Source of the DNA: Chrysogorgia sp. JL179-B06
Taxonomy: Eukaryota > Cnidaria > Anthozoa > Scleralcyonacea > Chrysogorgiidae
Direction: 5' to 3'
Length of the DNA stretch: 64,000 bases
Assembly: GCA_035772405.1 (NCBI GenBank)
Contig: JAYKKM010000375.1
Coordinates: 1,759,501-1,823,500 of the forward strand
The first letter of the stretch is position 1. Each line of letters begins with the position of its first letter. The position numbers and the translations under genes were made by a program. The notes under the pieces were generated by a model. That model made no database searches. It was not told the DNA's origin and was given only the letters and a program-made list of their open reading frames with translations. Below, one piece after another: positions 12,106-24,640 of this stretch.

Positions 12106-14185
12106 CTATGGATGACAGTTCCATCTCAGATCGTTAGAAATATTCAAACCTAGTAGCTTGACAATCGGCACAACCTCTATTGCTTTTCCATTGATTAAAA
12201 TTGGAGCGAAGTCGGGTCTGTTCTTAGCGAAAGAAATTCTGAGCTCCTTGCATGCTTTTTCCTGATTTAGTTGGAACTTATTTTCCTCAGATCTCGTGAC
12301 CAGCACATTGACATCGTTTTTGGATCATGCTTGTTTTATTTTTTGCTACAGGCTCGGCAATTGTTGTGTCGTCCACGTATTTCCAAAGCTCCGTATTGCT
12401 AGTGTCGATATTATCAATCATTAGTATGAACATCCAAGGACGACCAAGCTTAGTGCCCTGTGGGACTCCTGAGTCCTTCCGGGATATCTCTCCATTCTGA
12501 TCCACATGAGTTAACTCTCTGTTTACGTTTTTTTAAGAAATCGATAAACCAGCAGATAATACCATGAGGGATGTCCAAGGAATTTACCAGGCAGGATTGT
12601 ATGGTCGATTAAATCGAAAGCTTTCCTATAATGAAGTAAAACGACTCTCACAGTAGAGCCATGCAGTCCCGTCCGTGTGTTTAGACCATGAATGGATCAT
12701 ACTAATCATCGCATACGTTGTTGAGGACTTCGGGATAGACCCAAATTTATTGTCACCGATCCTTTTCAGTATATCTGGCCTTACATGCTCCTCAACAACA
12801 AACTCTTCCGCGATCTTTGGTAGAAATGGTGTTAAAGAGATAGGACGTAAATGCTTATTGACTTCTTTCACCTGGCTTCTGCTTGGGGATGGGTACTATA
12901 TCTGCATTTTCCAAGAAGGAGCAAGTCGGCCCTCGCTATAGGAATAATTAAGGATGTCCCGTATGGGATCCATCAGCAAATCTGGATTCTACTTTAGCAG
13001 CCACACTGGGATTCCATCCGGACGGACGCCTTTTTGGAGTTCAAAAACGATTGTTTTAGAAAGACTGAGTTCGCCGTAACTGCAAAAGGAGACAAATGAC
13101 CCTCTAGCTCAAGCTGGAAATCTTTATAGAGATGTGAGATGTGTGAAGTCATTCATTGGCAACAGGAATGCTTCGTTAATCGTGTTGGCTAAATCCAAAG
13201 CACTGGTGGCCCCATCTATGTGTTGTAAGGATTTCACGAGATCATCCCGATCCCCCAAAGCAGATGATATGCCGCTGAGTCTCTTTACTTCCTTCCACCA
13301 TAAGGACGGTTTATAATCCTTCAGATGGTTGACTTTCGACTCATAATACTTCCTTCTGTAGGTCTTACGCTCCCGGTTGACGCGATTTCCTTGAGCGAGT
13401 GCATATTGACGCCGTCTAATTCGGTCCTTCAGCATTGAATTAATCCATGGTGAATCGTTAGAATGGATTGTTTTTGATCGAAAAGGAAGCACAAAATCGA
13501 ACCCCGTTTGGACGATCGTTTCTAGGAGGGACGTTTTCTCTGCGCAGGTGTTTACAGTACTAATAAGTGCAGGTACGTCAACTTCCTGTGGATACGTACG
13601 CATAGCAAGCCGATTAGTTGGTTTCAAGTCTCTTGATACAACATTAAGCCGCTTGCTAGGGAGCTGGCATCGTTCTTTTGGTTGTCGCTCCACTGACATG
13701 TGGTCTGATAAACTGTGCCTAGGGCGCTGAACAGGATCTTTATAGAAATGGATTAAATTTATCAAAATTAAATCAAGAGTTCTATTACCGCGGTTGGGAA
13801 ACTTTACAATATGCTTCAGATCATAACTATGTTGTAGACGTGTCATATTAAGCCGGTTAAAGTCGCCAACGATTAAGAGACCGCAGTTGGTATAACGAGA
13901 TTCAATAGACGACAAACATTTAGATATATATCGTAAAACTGCAGAATCATCTGCACTTGGCAGATGGTAAATATTTCCAAGCACAATACAACTATATCCC
14001 CTTTGGAGACGGCTAGGTCGAAGTTTAATCCAAAGAGCTTCGAACAACGGGTCTTCCAAATCCTCCAAAATAGTAAAGTTTATGTTGTCTTTGATAAACG
14101 TACAGACTCCACCATGTATGGTATCCACTCTGTCCCTTCGTACCAGGTTAAAACATGTGTGTTATTCTCTGTTGTAACACACTGA
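12106..14185 (-). pseudogene. CR1/L2-like LINE: endonuclease plus broken reverse transcriptase
   Basis: Decayed non-LTR retrotransposon on the minus strand. The 334-residue frame 13124-14128 is an apurinic-type endonuclease lacking its N-terminal part: HGGVCTFIK, LIVGDFN and SDH motifs occur in order, followed by a basic linker (WWKEVKRLSG). Reverse transcriptase follows in pieces: RPISLTPFLPKIAEEFV (about 12626-12871), GVPQGTKLG and YVDDTT (12287-12505), and a thumb fragment with LLGLNIS (12106-12300). The breaks between pieces are frameshifts. The 3' end is missing: the similarity stops at a repeat near 12105. Not functional. Confidence 0.85.
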
Positions 14186-14327
14186 AGTAAGCAGGTTCTT
14201 TAATATGTATGTTTCATTGAAAGAACTACAGGTAAAGTCCGTCAAGCTTTCTCGAACATAAAACTAAAACTAAATCTCTTGGTCGGTCAGCGGTCCACCT
14301 GTTTTTACTCATAAGAGTCATGTAATA

Positions 14328-15510
14328 TCAAATATACTGTTCTATGCATAATCTTATGTTACAAAGTTTTGCAGACCAATCTACAATTCGTTCACGTGCC
14401 ATTGCAGCTGCTTCTCTCTTGGGACGGATTTCTTCGACTTGCACAGGAGGTGATGAATGAGATTCCTCATCTTGTTGTATCTCTTGTTTGGATGATATCT
14501 CTAAAGGATAAAGACGGGACACTGGTCTGTTTGTTTTACGACTGCTTGTACGAATATTTGCAGCTCGAACGAATCCGCCATTTCCGTAAATCAGGCTTTC
14601 GATTACCGCAAGTTTCCAATTCACCCTAGAATTGTCATTGTATACCAATACCACGTCACCTACGTTGATTTCTTGTTCGTTAGTCCCGGTTACCTTGTGG
14701 AACTCACGAAGAGAAGTTAGGTATTCGTGTCTCCAACGTGACCAAAAGCGTTGTAAGATTGTCGACTGCTGGATGGCTCTTTGTGTAATCTCGGAACTAT
14801 CGTCGAAGTTGGGATCATGTATCTCATCTTCTTCAGCTATCTGGTGGGGGAGTCTTGTAATGCGCCTCCCATAGAGCAAATCTGATGGTGTTAAGGGTTC
14901 GGCATCGTCGATGTCGGACGAGACGTACGTTATAGGCCTGTCGTTAAGAACAGCTTCAATCTCGACTATGATTATCTGTAAACCTTGCAAGCTGATGTGT
15001 GTTCGACCAAGGATCTTCTTCAGGGTGGTTTTAGTGAGACCAATCAGGCGCTTCCAGAATCCTCCGAACCACAGCGTTCTCTTGGGAATAAATTGCCATT
15101 CTACACCTCGTTTACTGAGGGATTCTTCTAAGGATTGCGTCTGGAAGAGTTTCTTGAGTTCGTTGGCTGCTGACAGGTATGTTGACGCATTATCTGAGAT
15201 CATCTTTCGTGGTAACGATTTGCGAATCTACGGAATGCTTCTAGAAAACATTCCACTGATAAGTCTGTAACCACTTCCAAATGAACGGCTCGAGTAACAG
15301 CACATGTGAAGAGGCAGATGTAGGCCTTTGTTTCCTGGATGTTATCGCGTACATGCTATAGAGAGCTCCTGTAAAGTCAACCCCAGTGGTCGTGAAGGGG
15401 TGCGTTTCTACTGTTCTTGACTTGGGGAGAGGTGGAGGGTCAGGGAGCTTGTATGGTGTTGCAATGCAGGTCTTTCGGCAGCTGACGCAACGTCTAACCA
15501 GCTTCCTCAC
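14328..15510 (-). pseudogene. BEL/Pao integrase and C-terminal domain
   Basis: The piece 15241-15510 has the zinc-binding tail (RRCVSCRKT) and the start of the integrase core (TTTGVDFTGAL). A frameshift separates it from 14328-15203, which has ISDNAS, GGFWKRL, the AVLNDRPITYVS segment and then the GDVVLV...NWKLAVI domain typical of BEL elements. In this family GGFW is normally followed by the catalytic Glu. Here it is Lys, so the integrase would be dead even without the frameshift. Confidence 0.85.
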
Positions 15511-16104
15511 GCACTGGCCGAATGGATGGGATCCAGTACGTCTGGCTCAGGATTGTCATTGTGAAATTCACCCCACTGTGGAGTTGATTTATGTGAGCAT
15601 TGTACACCACGAATGTTGTGAAGGGGTGATTCTTCGGCGAGAGACACGGGAACTTGGCTGATGCATTCAACGGCGCGTTATGTATTCTGCCGCCACAACG
15701 AAGTAGGTTCTCGTGATCAAGATAAAGACGTAGCTGTCGAACAAGTGGTAGACGCTGGTAGACGATTTGGATTGGACGTTCTTTATTTACTCCTGATAAG
15801 AAAGGCCTTGGCGGTAACTACGAATCCATCTCTTCTCTGCCTGCTACAGTACTTGGACGGCAATAGGGCCAATAGGAGTCTTCGTTTTTCTTAGAATTGA
15901 GATAAATCGAAGGACATAGGCAGTAACACGTAAAAGTTTGTTGAGACTGCTGTGGTTGGAAACTTGTATGTGGTTGGTTTTTCTCATTTGCCGTTTCTGG
16001 CTTCGGATTTGGTATGTCGTAGTTGACTTCTTCGGTGGTTATCGCTAGGGTAGCTGCATGAGAAGTATCAGTAGGAGACCATCGTGGCCAATCTTGCTCT
16101 GAAG
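15511..16104 (-). pseudogene. BEL/Pao RNase H to integrase linker, degraded
   Basis: No open frame of useful length on the minus strand, but position and composition fit the degraded stretch between RNase H and the integrase zinc-binding domain. Plus-strand open frames here are shadows. Confidence 0.45.
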
Positions 16105-17762
16105 TTAGCCATGTTGGGCCTTGTTTCCTAGGACTGAAGAGGTAAGCTGGTGCGCATTGATTCCTCTAGTAAGAAGATCGGCAGGATTGTCGGATGTGGG
16201 GCAATATCCCCATGTTGACTCTGGAAATAGGTTATTGATGTTTTGGACACAGTTAGATACAAATTGCTTCCGGCTTTTGTTCCCATACAACCAGTGTAAT
16301 ATGATCTGACTGTCTGTCCAAGTTTGACGGGCAAGGTGGTGAGGGTTGAGGTGAGTGCTTCCTTTATGAAGCTGGCTAATCTTGCAGCAACGACAGCACC
16401 CATAAGATCGAGTCTCGGTAGTGTCAGTTTCTTCTGTGGTGCGACGCGAGTTCTTGCTAGAAAAATCAAAATCTGATCACCATGTCGCAGGTAAGCTACT
16501 GCGCCATAGGATTGGAGACTTGCGTTCGAGAAAACGTGCATTTCCGTTTTGGCGGTGTTTTGAAGATTTGTCGTAACACGTCTGGGGTGCTGAATGTTGT
16601 AGTAACTGCGTCAATATCTTTTGCTACGGTTATCCACTTTTCTCTAATGTCTTGCAGTGGTTCATCCCAGTCAGTATTTCTCTGCCACAGTTCTTGCATT
16701 AGTATTTTGTGACTGGAGATAACAGGCCTTGTGGATCGTAGATTTTGGAGGAATTCTGTAGGACTTCTCTTTTGGTGGGGAGGTTGATGGTAGATGAGAT
16801 CTGTTTGGGTATAAACGCCAAAATATCTGTCAACGTATTCCAGTAAAGACCGAGAACATTAACTGTAATGTTGCTGTCTGCCGTTCCTTCCTTTAAACAC
16901 AGGTCATAGAGGCGGGCACTGTTGGACGCCCAAGCTCGAAGGTTGAATTGGGCCATAATTGATCTCGCTGATTTATAGTAGAGAATAGCTTCTTATTGCG
17001 TCTGCTGGCCTTATGTCTACATAGAGATTCTCCTTCGTGTCGGTGGCAATCTTTGAGTTATGTTGATCGACTAAATTGCTGTGCTGAGCATTAAAGGTGA
17101 ACTGGTTGCTCCAAACAACACGTCCTTGAATCGGTAGATCTGAATGTTGCTTTCAGGATCATTTGGTTCGGAGAGCCAGAGAAAACGGGTGTAGTTCCTA
17201 TCCGGTTCGTGGAGTTGGACGTGTAGAAAGGCCTTCTCAACATCTGTTGAGAATCCAAATTGGTGGGTCCGGAATCGAAGAATGATTGATGACATATCGT
17301 TCAAAAGGGGTGGACCAGGATGAGACAGTCATTCAGACTTGGTTGATTCGTGGACTGGCGACAGCTGCAGTCATAAACGATGCAAATGGGCGTGGTAGAG
17401 GATTCTTTCTTCACTGGGTGATGGGGAATGTAGAGGACCTTCTCTGTTAGGTTTGTGTCGGTTACTCTTTCAATAAATCCTGGTTGTTCTTGCTATACAA
17501 TGATATCTCGATATACTTTTAGGAGCGTTGGTGTTAGTCCAAGGCGATGAGCTAGCGCTATTGTTCATTTCTCACAAACCACATAATTTGATGCTAAAGG
17601 AGGGTGATCAATCTTCCAGGGAAACTTGGCACAATAGGCACCTTCTGGAGAGCGGGTGATGCCAGTTTGTTGGTAATTCATCAGGAATGACGTTTCATCA
17701 GTGTAGGTTGAAGGCTTTGAGACTTCAGTAGCTTCCATGTCCAAAAAAACGGCTGATGTCAT
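16105..17762 (-). pseudogene. BEL/Pao reverse transcriptase and RNase H
   Basis: Seen in order on the minus strand: DIEKAFLHVQL-like RT motif ('DVEKAFLHVQL') and FGATSSP in 17071-17304; a degraded LYVD active-site region near 17015-17040, where the expected YVDN reads YVDI; LGLYWN and YDPQGLLSPVT in 16699-16956; thumb in 16496-16699; and RNase H-like 'HVFSNAS...YGAVAYLR' with LPRLDLMGAVVAARL in 16128-16541. Several frameshifts. The expected RNase H Asp in 'FSDAS' reads Asn. Confidence 0.8.
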
Positions 17763-17792
17763 GATTGTAGTCAGGAGGAATGGCTATGATGT

Positions 17793-18342
17793 TCAACATG
17801 TTGGTTGTCGTAGCGGTGCTGAAAGCAGATAGCCGAGCTTGGATTCCATAGCGGTGGGGCCATCTCCTCGAATGATGTGATCCTGAACTATTTCCCAGTA
17901 ATGGTCGGCTCCAATAAGCAGGGAAATTTCGAAGTTTTCTTTGGAGGTGACTGGGTGGGCAAGTGATATACCCTTCAAATATGGCAGTTCTTGAATGGTG
18001 GTACGATGATAATTTTGCAGAGGTGTTGCAATTTCAGGAACAACGAGGATGGTCATTGGTATCCTTTCATACCACTCATGGTCTCAACATCGATGGAGGC
18101 ATGCTCTAATGTTTGTTTGGTTGGTTGACTAGCACCAAATGCTGAAATATGAATAGCTTCGCTCTGTTCTGGATGTACACTAGGTTGAGCTTGTTGGCTA
18201 ATTCACGAGTGATAAAAGAACGTTGTGCGCCTTCGCCAAACAAAATGTGTGCTGTAGCCTGTGTATGGGCTGATCTTACCGTGGCAATAGCAGTTTTTAG
18301 TAGGCAGGTGGTGTTTTTTATTCCTTGGGTATTTAAAACCAC
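17793..18342 (-). pseudogene. BEL/Pao protease-like region
   Basis: 18106-18342 has 'HILFGEGAQRSFITRELANKL'-like sequence. In BEL elements this aspartic-protease motif normally has Asp before EGAQ or SGAQ, and here it is Gly. 17793-18056 continues with LLIGADHYW, typical of the same domain. A stop or frameshift separates the two parts. Confidence 0.75.
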
Positions 18343-18392
18343 TTGTGGAGCTGCTGTTGTACATTGAGAGTATCGTGGACAGATTGTTCAGG

Positions 18393-19451
18393 TTATGCAT
18401 CTGGTACGTTGTTTGTGGTTCCTTTGGTTATCGGTTTCTTTGGGTTACACAGGCTGGTATGACGTTTGCGTGCACAAGCTCTACAGGAATAGTTTGACTT
18501 ACACTGGGACACTTTGTGATGGCCAAGACAGTTGAAACATAGGTTTTCTTTCTTAATAATGGCAAATCGTTTTTCTGGATCACTCACTGATGTAGTAGGG
18601 GAATGTGGGCCATGACAGTAGACACATGTCCAGGTCTTCTTACCATCCGGTTTTCCTTTGTATGCGTCTCTACTTGCTCCTGTATAGCAGGCAGCTGTTG
18701 TTGAGACGTGCTTGGTATCTACTTCGTCAATGGTCGATCCAGCTTCAAGAACTTTTATCTCTTTGAGGAGTGCTTCTCTGAGTTGTTCTATTGTCCATTC
18801 GAGGGTGTGATGTTCCCGTGCTAGATTTCTTCTTAATTCTGTGGGTAGTTTCCCCAGGATGATGGGTATTAGCAGGGCCCCATATGACTGCTGAGATTGG
18901 CCAATTGAGGCAAGACCTCTGATGTGACTTTCTGTGGTGTCGTAGAAGCATTGGAGGCTTGGTAAACTAGGATCAGGATTGGGTAGTTCAAGAAGGCAAT
19001 GCATATGGGCATTCACAATTTTTTGAGGTTGACCAAAACGTTCTGTTAGAAGGACAATGGAGTGTTGATAGTTTGCACTGGTGAGTGGAAACCCTGCTAT
19101 GGCTCTGGCTGCATCACCCCGAAGTTGGTTCCTGAGATAATTAAACTTTTGAACACCATGAAGTGTTGGGTTCAAGTGGACGGTTGTGTTGAATAAGTCC
19201 CAAAAAGTTTGCCACTTAATTGGGTCACCAGAAAATGAAGGTAAATATAATTTTGGTAGACGGCTAACATTGGTATAATTGGTACTCACCAATGTTGGAT
19301 CTCCAGTCTGGCTGTTAGGAATTGCAGGAATTTCCATTGGAGGAAGTATTCCATTTGTTGCGGAGGCTTCATGTGACTGTACTGATGACTCTGTTTTGAT
19401 AATGGCTGCTTGTTGTCCATGACTTTGTTGTGAAGTGAGGGGGTCGAGCAA
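18393..19451 (-). pseudogene. BEL/Pao gag with zinc knuckles
   Basis: A 352-residue open frame. LPKLYLPSFSGDPIKWQTFW is the DUF1759-type capsid start, then LRGDAARAIAGFPLT, and a C-terminal cysteine-rich pair of knuckles (CFNCLGHHKVSQC, then CRACARKRHTSLC) for nucleic-acid binding. This is the best preserved part of the element. It ends before the protease region without an intact fusion to pol. Confidence 0.85.
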
Positions 19452-19596
19452 ATGATATTGACTGGTAGGTATTTCTTAATGGTACATAGTAGGTGTGGAG
19501 GCAACGACGCTTAATGGTTGAACGGTAAGTAACAGAGTAACAGTTGATGAGTATGACGTTGGGAGTAACAGTTGATCCAATCTTGTCTCCTCGTGC

Positions 19597-20262
19597 ATGG
19601 CCAAATTGTGCCAAATAAACAGAGTTAAGAACTGCTTTGATAAAGAAACATTATCCCTTATTATATTAGCCCTTGTAATAAGCAAGCTTCTTTATTGTTC
19701 CATGGTATGGTCAAACACCTCGACCAAGAATGTAAATAAATTACAATTAGTGCACAACTTTGCATGTAGGATAGTTACTAACACTAAAAAGTTTGAACAT
19801 ATTTCACCTGTGTTACGCGAGCTCAACTGTCTCCCGATTAAGCAGCAACTGCTTTTTAGAGATGCTGTGTTGATGTATAAGTGCATGGCATAACCTTGCC
19901 CCGCCATACTTGTGTAACAAATTTAGGAAAAGATCAAATATTCATGAGCGCCACAGCCGTCATCGGGATCTTTTGCAAATCCCGTTTTATAAAACCTCAG
20001 CAGGTCTGCAGAGAACTTTCCACTATAGAGGAGTGAAAATTTGGAATGAATTGGACAACGAATTAAAGCAAGCATCCTCGCTGTCCAGTTTTAAGAAGAA
20101 ATTAAGGATGGACATATTGGACAGATTTTTAGAAGTAGATTTGTAATCCTTGAATTTTTAGATATTTTGTACTAATATTTTTAAATACTTCTATATTCTA
20201 ATATTTTGTAAATTAGTTGAAAAGCCCTTAGGGGAACACAATAAAGTATGTATGTATGTATG
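19597..20262 (+). pseudogene. L2/CR1-like LINE, 3' end (RT thumb and C-terminus)
   Basis: Frame 19597-19893 gives QINRVKNCFDKETL, LLYCSMVWSNTS and LQLVHNFACRIVTN. After a frameshift near 19890 it continues in 19910-20146 with IPFYKTSAGLQRTF and VKIWNELDN. This is the usual C-terminus of an RT of the CR1/L2 group. The element ends 'AACACAATAAAGTATG' with a (TATG)n tail (20243-20262), the kind of 3' microsatellite such LINEs leave. It is 5'-truncated at the BEL/Pao boundary. Confidence 0.85.
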
Positions 20263-20990
20263 GTTGCAGACGTGGATTTTTGTTGTTGTATCTCGATGAA
20301 TTTGAGAATTCGGAAATTCGATCGGCTTACAATGCCGGATCGACTCGACTTTTCAAAACAAAATAAATCGACACTATTTCTTGAGCGGATCGAGTGTCAT
20401 TGAATACTGTATATGCTAGTGAAAATCTTTTAAGTTAATAGAAGTCGAAAAATCATCATTAACCAAATTAGATTTGAACGGTTCGAATGCCTTTGTTGCA
20501 GAAACTAAAAGCGTAAATCAAAATACCGCCTGACAGGTTTGAAAACTGAATTTGCGACAACACGAGAACGTATGAATATATTTAATAATAATTGTATTCT
20601 AGTGCTGTTTCGGGCGAAATTATTCACACGGATGAAGCTTTTTCATGTCTCGTTTACACGGCGACACGAAATTTTATAAATGTTCTCCAAATATGACTAA
20701 AACGCTAACTTTTGAAAACGGATTGTTCACCGCAATCATATTATAGAATATTATACGGATTAGATCATATAATCAGAATGCAATCTGCTGTTACTGTTAG
20801 CTCTGATAGACCAACATGTACCGAATACAATTCTGAAAACGTTCTGCAGCGAAAATGAGTTTTGTCAATTTGCCGTATTGATTTAAATTTCGCAACATGT
20901 GAACACGGAAGTGTAACGCTATTATTGTTGCCAAGTGATATCTATTTTAGTGCGTTTGAATATATCACGTTTTATAAAATGCCAATCTTT
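20263..20990. other. intergenic, probably part of a decayed Tc1/mariner-like element
   Basis: No open gene. Because transposase remnants lie at 20990-21230 and subterminal-repeat-like DNA at 21385-21466, this stretch may be the other half of the element. No terminal repeat could be fixed. Confidence 0.35.
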
Positions 20991-21230
20991 TAGGCTTGTT
21001 TGACTTCCTCACGAGTAGCATGCTTTCTCGTGCTTCAACCCAGCTACTCTCGTCTGATCCGATGAATAGTCGAATTCAAACATTTACACCGCATTCTTCC
21101 ATTAGTTTAGTTTTCAATTCGGCAGATGTTAACTCGTCGTTCATGTCATCTTATCGTCGATGTATTTGCAATGCTGTTCCTTTAAAGTTGCTTTCTTGCA
21201 CTTCGAGGCGCATCCTGTAAACTACCATTC
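20990..21230 (-). pseudogene. Tc1/mariner-like transposase relic (helix-turn-helix part)
   Basis: The minus strand reads NDELTSAELKTKLMEECGVNV, a stop, then a stretch with SSWVEARESM. This is the second helix-turn-helix region of a Tc1/mariner-type transposase. The DNA is alignable with 28140-28260 of the element at 27666-29108 (for example 'GGCAGATGTTAA-TCGTC'). Several stops show it is dead. Confidence 0.6.
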
Positions 21231-21384
21231 CGAGAAAGGAATAAGCTATGTGCCTATTCCTTCCTCTCGAAGACTGAGACTGACCGAAGACTGCAGTGAA
21301 ATAATTCGATTCCTTGCGTAAATGCGGTGAACTGAAAAAGCAAACTTCGGAAATGATCGTATTTCCTATCGTGTGAAATTTGAA

Positions 21385-21466
21385 GTGCGGTTGCGGTCAC
21401 GCCAGACTACGACCTACGTTCGACCGAGGTCCGACCGAGGATCGACCTAGGTCCGACCGCATATCC
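21385..21466. repeat. subterminal minisatellite, GACCGAGGTC-like
   Basis: Short units such as 'CGACCGAGGTCCGACCGAGG' are tandemly arranged. Units of the same kind ('CCTAGGTC', 'CACCTCGGT') lie just inside the left end of the Tc1/mariner-like element at 27690-27825, linking the two loci. Confidence 0.5.
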
Positions 21467-22080
21467 AGGATGACATGCGTTTCATCTGCTTGCTCTGTTG
21501 CCAATGAGTTAACACCACATGTTCAATCCCTAACATTTTCATCTAACACAGTGAGTGCGTCAACATACCTAATTATATGAAACCGTACAATCCCGCTTAT
21601 AAACACCCGGTTATAGTGCCACCTGTTTATTAACAGAAAATACCTTCCTATTATAAGCCACGGGTCCACTTTCCCATTAGCACCTTTCATAATAAAAATA
21701 ACTAAAAATCAGTGAATAAAATAAAATAATAAATAATAATAGATAAATAGTTTGAACATGACAGCATTCTGTATCTCGGTATACTGAAGATGAGGTAGAT
21801 GAAATTATTAAAATCATTTATAGGAAGTTACGTACTGTAACTTGTGTAGCAAAGATCTACAAATGCCTATGCAACAATTAAACATTACCTAAATTATATC
21901 ACTACCCCAACCTATTCAGGATGAGATGACCTTCACCTGTTTGAACTGACACATATTTCAGGCAAAAAACCTCACTCAACACGTAGCCGTCTGCATGGGG
22001 CGTTTAGGAATTACGTCATAGCCGCAGCCAGACCCTTGCCCCTTGTAAAAGTCAGTCATTGTGCAAAATTAGTTTAATAT
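21467..22080. other. intergenic with second copy of the 51-186 repeat
   Basis: 21853-21956 matches 51-186. Otherwise AT-rich, with no gene. Confidence 0.45.
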
Positions 22081-22084
22081 AACT

Positions 22085-22640
22085 TTTACTGAAATTTTTT
22101 TCGCGAAGAAATGGAGCCTCTGGGGAACGCCGATGAAAAAGTTCCCGAAATTGGGTCTTTCGTTCCCAGAGCCCTCGCAACCTCGTCCCACGCCGCCTAA
22201 CTTGCGAAACGCTAAATAAAGCAAATTTACACTTTCGTTTTTGAAGATATATAACCCTAATTTGATCCACGAAGTCGTAGATAAAACGTAGCATGTTTTT
22301 GGGAGAGAAAATGTGATGTTGAAGGAGGAGCAGTACGAAGGCCTGAAGGCTATTGTTGTCGATAATAGGGGGGACTGCCTTGTTATTTTGCCCACAGGGT
22401 TTGGTAAATCTTTGATTACCAACTTTTACCTGCTGTGTTCGAATTCATGTCTTCCCTCGACCCTTCCATCCTCAATAACGATCATCCATCCACGATCATA
22501 GTCGTTTCCCCTCAGAATGCACTCGTGCGAGATCAAGTGTCCAAACTTCGTGAGCGATAGATCCTAAAGAAACTGGGTGCGAGAGTTCAGCATCAACCAA
22601 TCAAATGACTACTGTAGTTTCATCGAAATATGAGATTGAT
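22085..22640 (+). pseudogene. RecQ-like DNA helicase fragment, copy 1
   Basis: From about 22262 the plus strand reads LIHEVVDK, then (22313-) LKEEQYEGLKAIVV and LVILPTGFGKSLI, the Walker A motif of RecQ-type ATP-dependent helicases. After frameshifts it continues as IIVVSPQNALVRDQ (motif Ia region). Only about 100 codons, so one exon or a fragment. A diverged copy lies inverted at 51540-52110, and the flanking sequence ('GTTCAGCATCAACCA') is shared as well, so the unit was moved as DNA. The frameshift after GKSLI and an internal stop make this copy non-functional. Confidence 0.7.
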
Positions 22641-22819
22641 AACGGTCATCGCTCATGCGTGTGAACGCAGGCGAGATTTAGTTAAATCTTATTTAGGCAA
22701 AGTGAGTCTCCATGAGGGGTAAGCAAAGTCATATCTAAGATGTATCAATATGCGCCTCGAACCTTGGCCTATGACTATAGTAGTGATTTAAATGAAGCTT
22801 TAAACCAGAGATACATATC
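22641..22819. other. short intergenic spacer
   Basis: No feature recognised. Confidence 0.4.
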
Positions 22820-24640
22820 CTTGATATCTAAGTGATCATTTCAACTTTAAATAACTTTTCACTCACCAGTTGTGTACACAATATAGCTTCTTTTTCTTAG
22901 ACGTAAAAATTATGATATTCTTGTCAAAACTAAACAACACGGTAGATAGAAACAGGTCAATTTCCTTGTCCCTATATGTGCCATATGCATCTGTCATATG
23001 ACAAGAATTGCTGCGACCTTTATAGCTTTATATTCACCAATAATATTGATCTAAATTAAATGTTTATCTATAAATGTTTATCTATAAATGTTATCTATAT
23101 CTTACGAACTCATATCTAGCATTAGGTGTTTACATGCATGGGCAGGGGCGCACTAAAACAACAGTAATTAAGCATGTAAAAGTATAGAGCGCTGCATAAA
23201 CAGTGCTAAAATACAAATAAAAGTAAATACTATAATTTTCTGAAACTCACGAAATTCTGGATGGAAGTGGTATAACGCTTCGAGGGAAAGGTTTTTTATG
23301 AAAACAGTAATGTTTTTATGTTAATAAAGTTTTTAAGTTAAATTGATAAAGTTAAAGATGCGTTTAAGTGTTTAGCTCAGTGTTGAAGTGCGGATCAAGT
23401 GATGTTCAACTCAAATCAGCTGGTCATAATCCGGAAACTCGCCTTTCATATATTCGAAATGTATTGGTCTGGTTAGCCAATTTGGGTATAAACGAGTCTT
23501 TGAGCCGTATGTATGTATATAGATATTCGTAGCCAGCGTGTATAAAACGTCAAAATGCAGAAGCTGGTGCAAACACATGAGCAGGAAGCTGAACACTTTC
23601 GTTTCAAGCGAAAGATATTTACTTTTTAAATTTAAATTATCACTTCACTGACCAGGTTTTAAAATTATTGAGCTTCCTTTTCTTCAAAGTTAACGATCTT
23701 GTGTTCTCTACATACTCAATTATGCAATATGTCAAAAACTGCTGTAAGATTTCGTTATTAGCTAGTCTCCCACTGCATCTATAAATGATCCTCTAATGCA
23801 CCTTTTTTGCACGTGCATATTTTATCTTCTACTAGCACATTGTGGAAGCTAGTTTTTCAACGCACTAATCTGAATGCAGTATTTTATTCTTTTAAACAAC
23901 TTAAATTTATAATAGGGTAACGTGTGTCCCTACAATATAACAAATGCAGATGGAAAATTGAATGTATATATAACTACCTGCCTGAGTCCATTTGTTCCTC
24001 AGGACAGAACCTATTTCCTTTTATATGGACGCCTAACGCACACAAAAAAACGAAGCCTGATCTATGTAGGGATGCATAGAAAAGTATGCATACAGTAGTT
24101 TTATCATATATGCGCGCAGCTATTATTATTTGCATGGCTGAGATCCACTGACAATTAACGAAGCTTAAGTTTTCGGTAGCTTAAATTGTATGGAATACTG
24201 TTTCCCCATTTTCAAAAAAATTATTTTGGACGGATCGATTACCGACTTATCGACTACCATGCTCCCCCCGACCCCGGAAAGACGAATAGCCCCTCTCTTC
24301 ACCTCTTGTTCCATCCATGCTGCAGAATTATCGAACTTATCGGGACCTGTTCTCTCAGTTGAATAGAAAGGGTCGTTGGCTAGAGTAGGATCTAGAGTAG
24401 TTTCCTTCTGTAAGATATGATAGAAATTGCTGTAGCCTTTAGCTGTTAGTCGATAATTACAAATTTCCAAAGGTAAAAAAGTCACTAATGCAAAAGTCAC
24501 TAACCCAACGAGATATGCCAATCATGTAAAAGTCACTAATGGATATAAAATCATGTAATTAGGACATCAGTTACCCACGCGTTGTCTTGGAAAGAAGTGC
24601 GCAAACACTTCGTGTTTTGACATGAGGTGACAGCTTAATC
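22820..24640 (+). repeat. long dispersed repeat, segments X and Y contiguous (copy A)
   Basis: Non-coding. Segment X (about 22820-23505) contains 'GATATTCTTGTCAAAACTAA' and 'ACAACACGGTAGATAGAAAC'. Segment Y (about 23510-24640) contains 'TCAAGCGAAAGATATTTA' and 'ACCTGCCTGAGTCCAT'. X recurs at 36390-37080, inverted at 42524-43030 and inverted at 44600-45255. Y recurs at 34066-35213 and inverted at 43960-44580. Copies differ by roughly a tenth, so they are old. At the X/Y junction lies a short TA-rich stretch (23508-23525), which in other copies is a long (TA)n tract. Superfamily unknown. Confidence 0.75.

Larger units (their letters stand above)
14328..19590 (-). mobile_element. BEL/Pao LTR retrotransposon, internal region, decayed
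   Basis: Gag, protease-like, RT, RNase H, integrase and a C-terminal DUF5641-like domain lie in Pao order on the minus strand. I could not find a pair of LTRs. The 5' side abuts an L2-like fragment at 19597 and the 3' side runs into unrelated sequence near 14330, so both ends seem lost. Many frameshifts and stops make it inactive. The parts are given separately. Confidence 0.85.

Noticed and set aside
14369..16309. Plus-strand open frames across the BEL/Pao element
   Set aside because: They are antisense shadows of integrase and RNase H coding.
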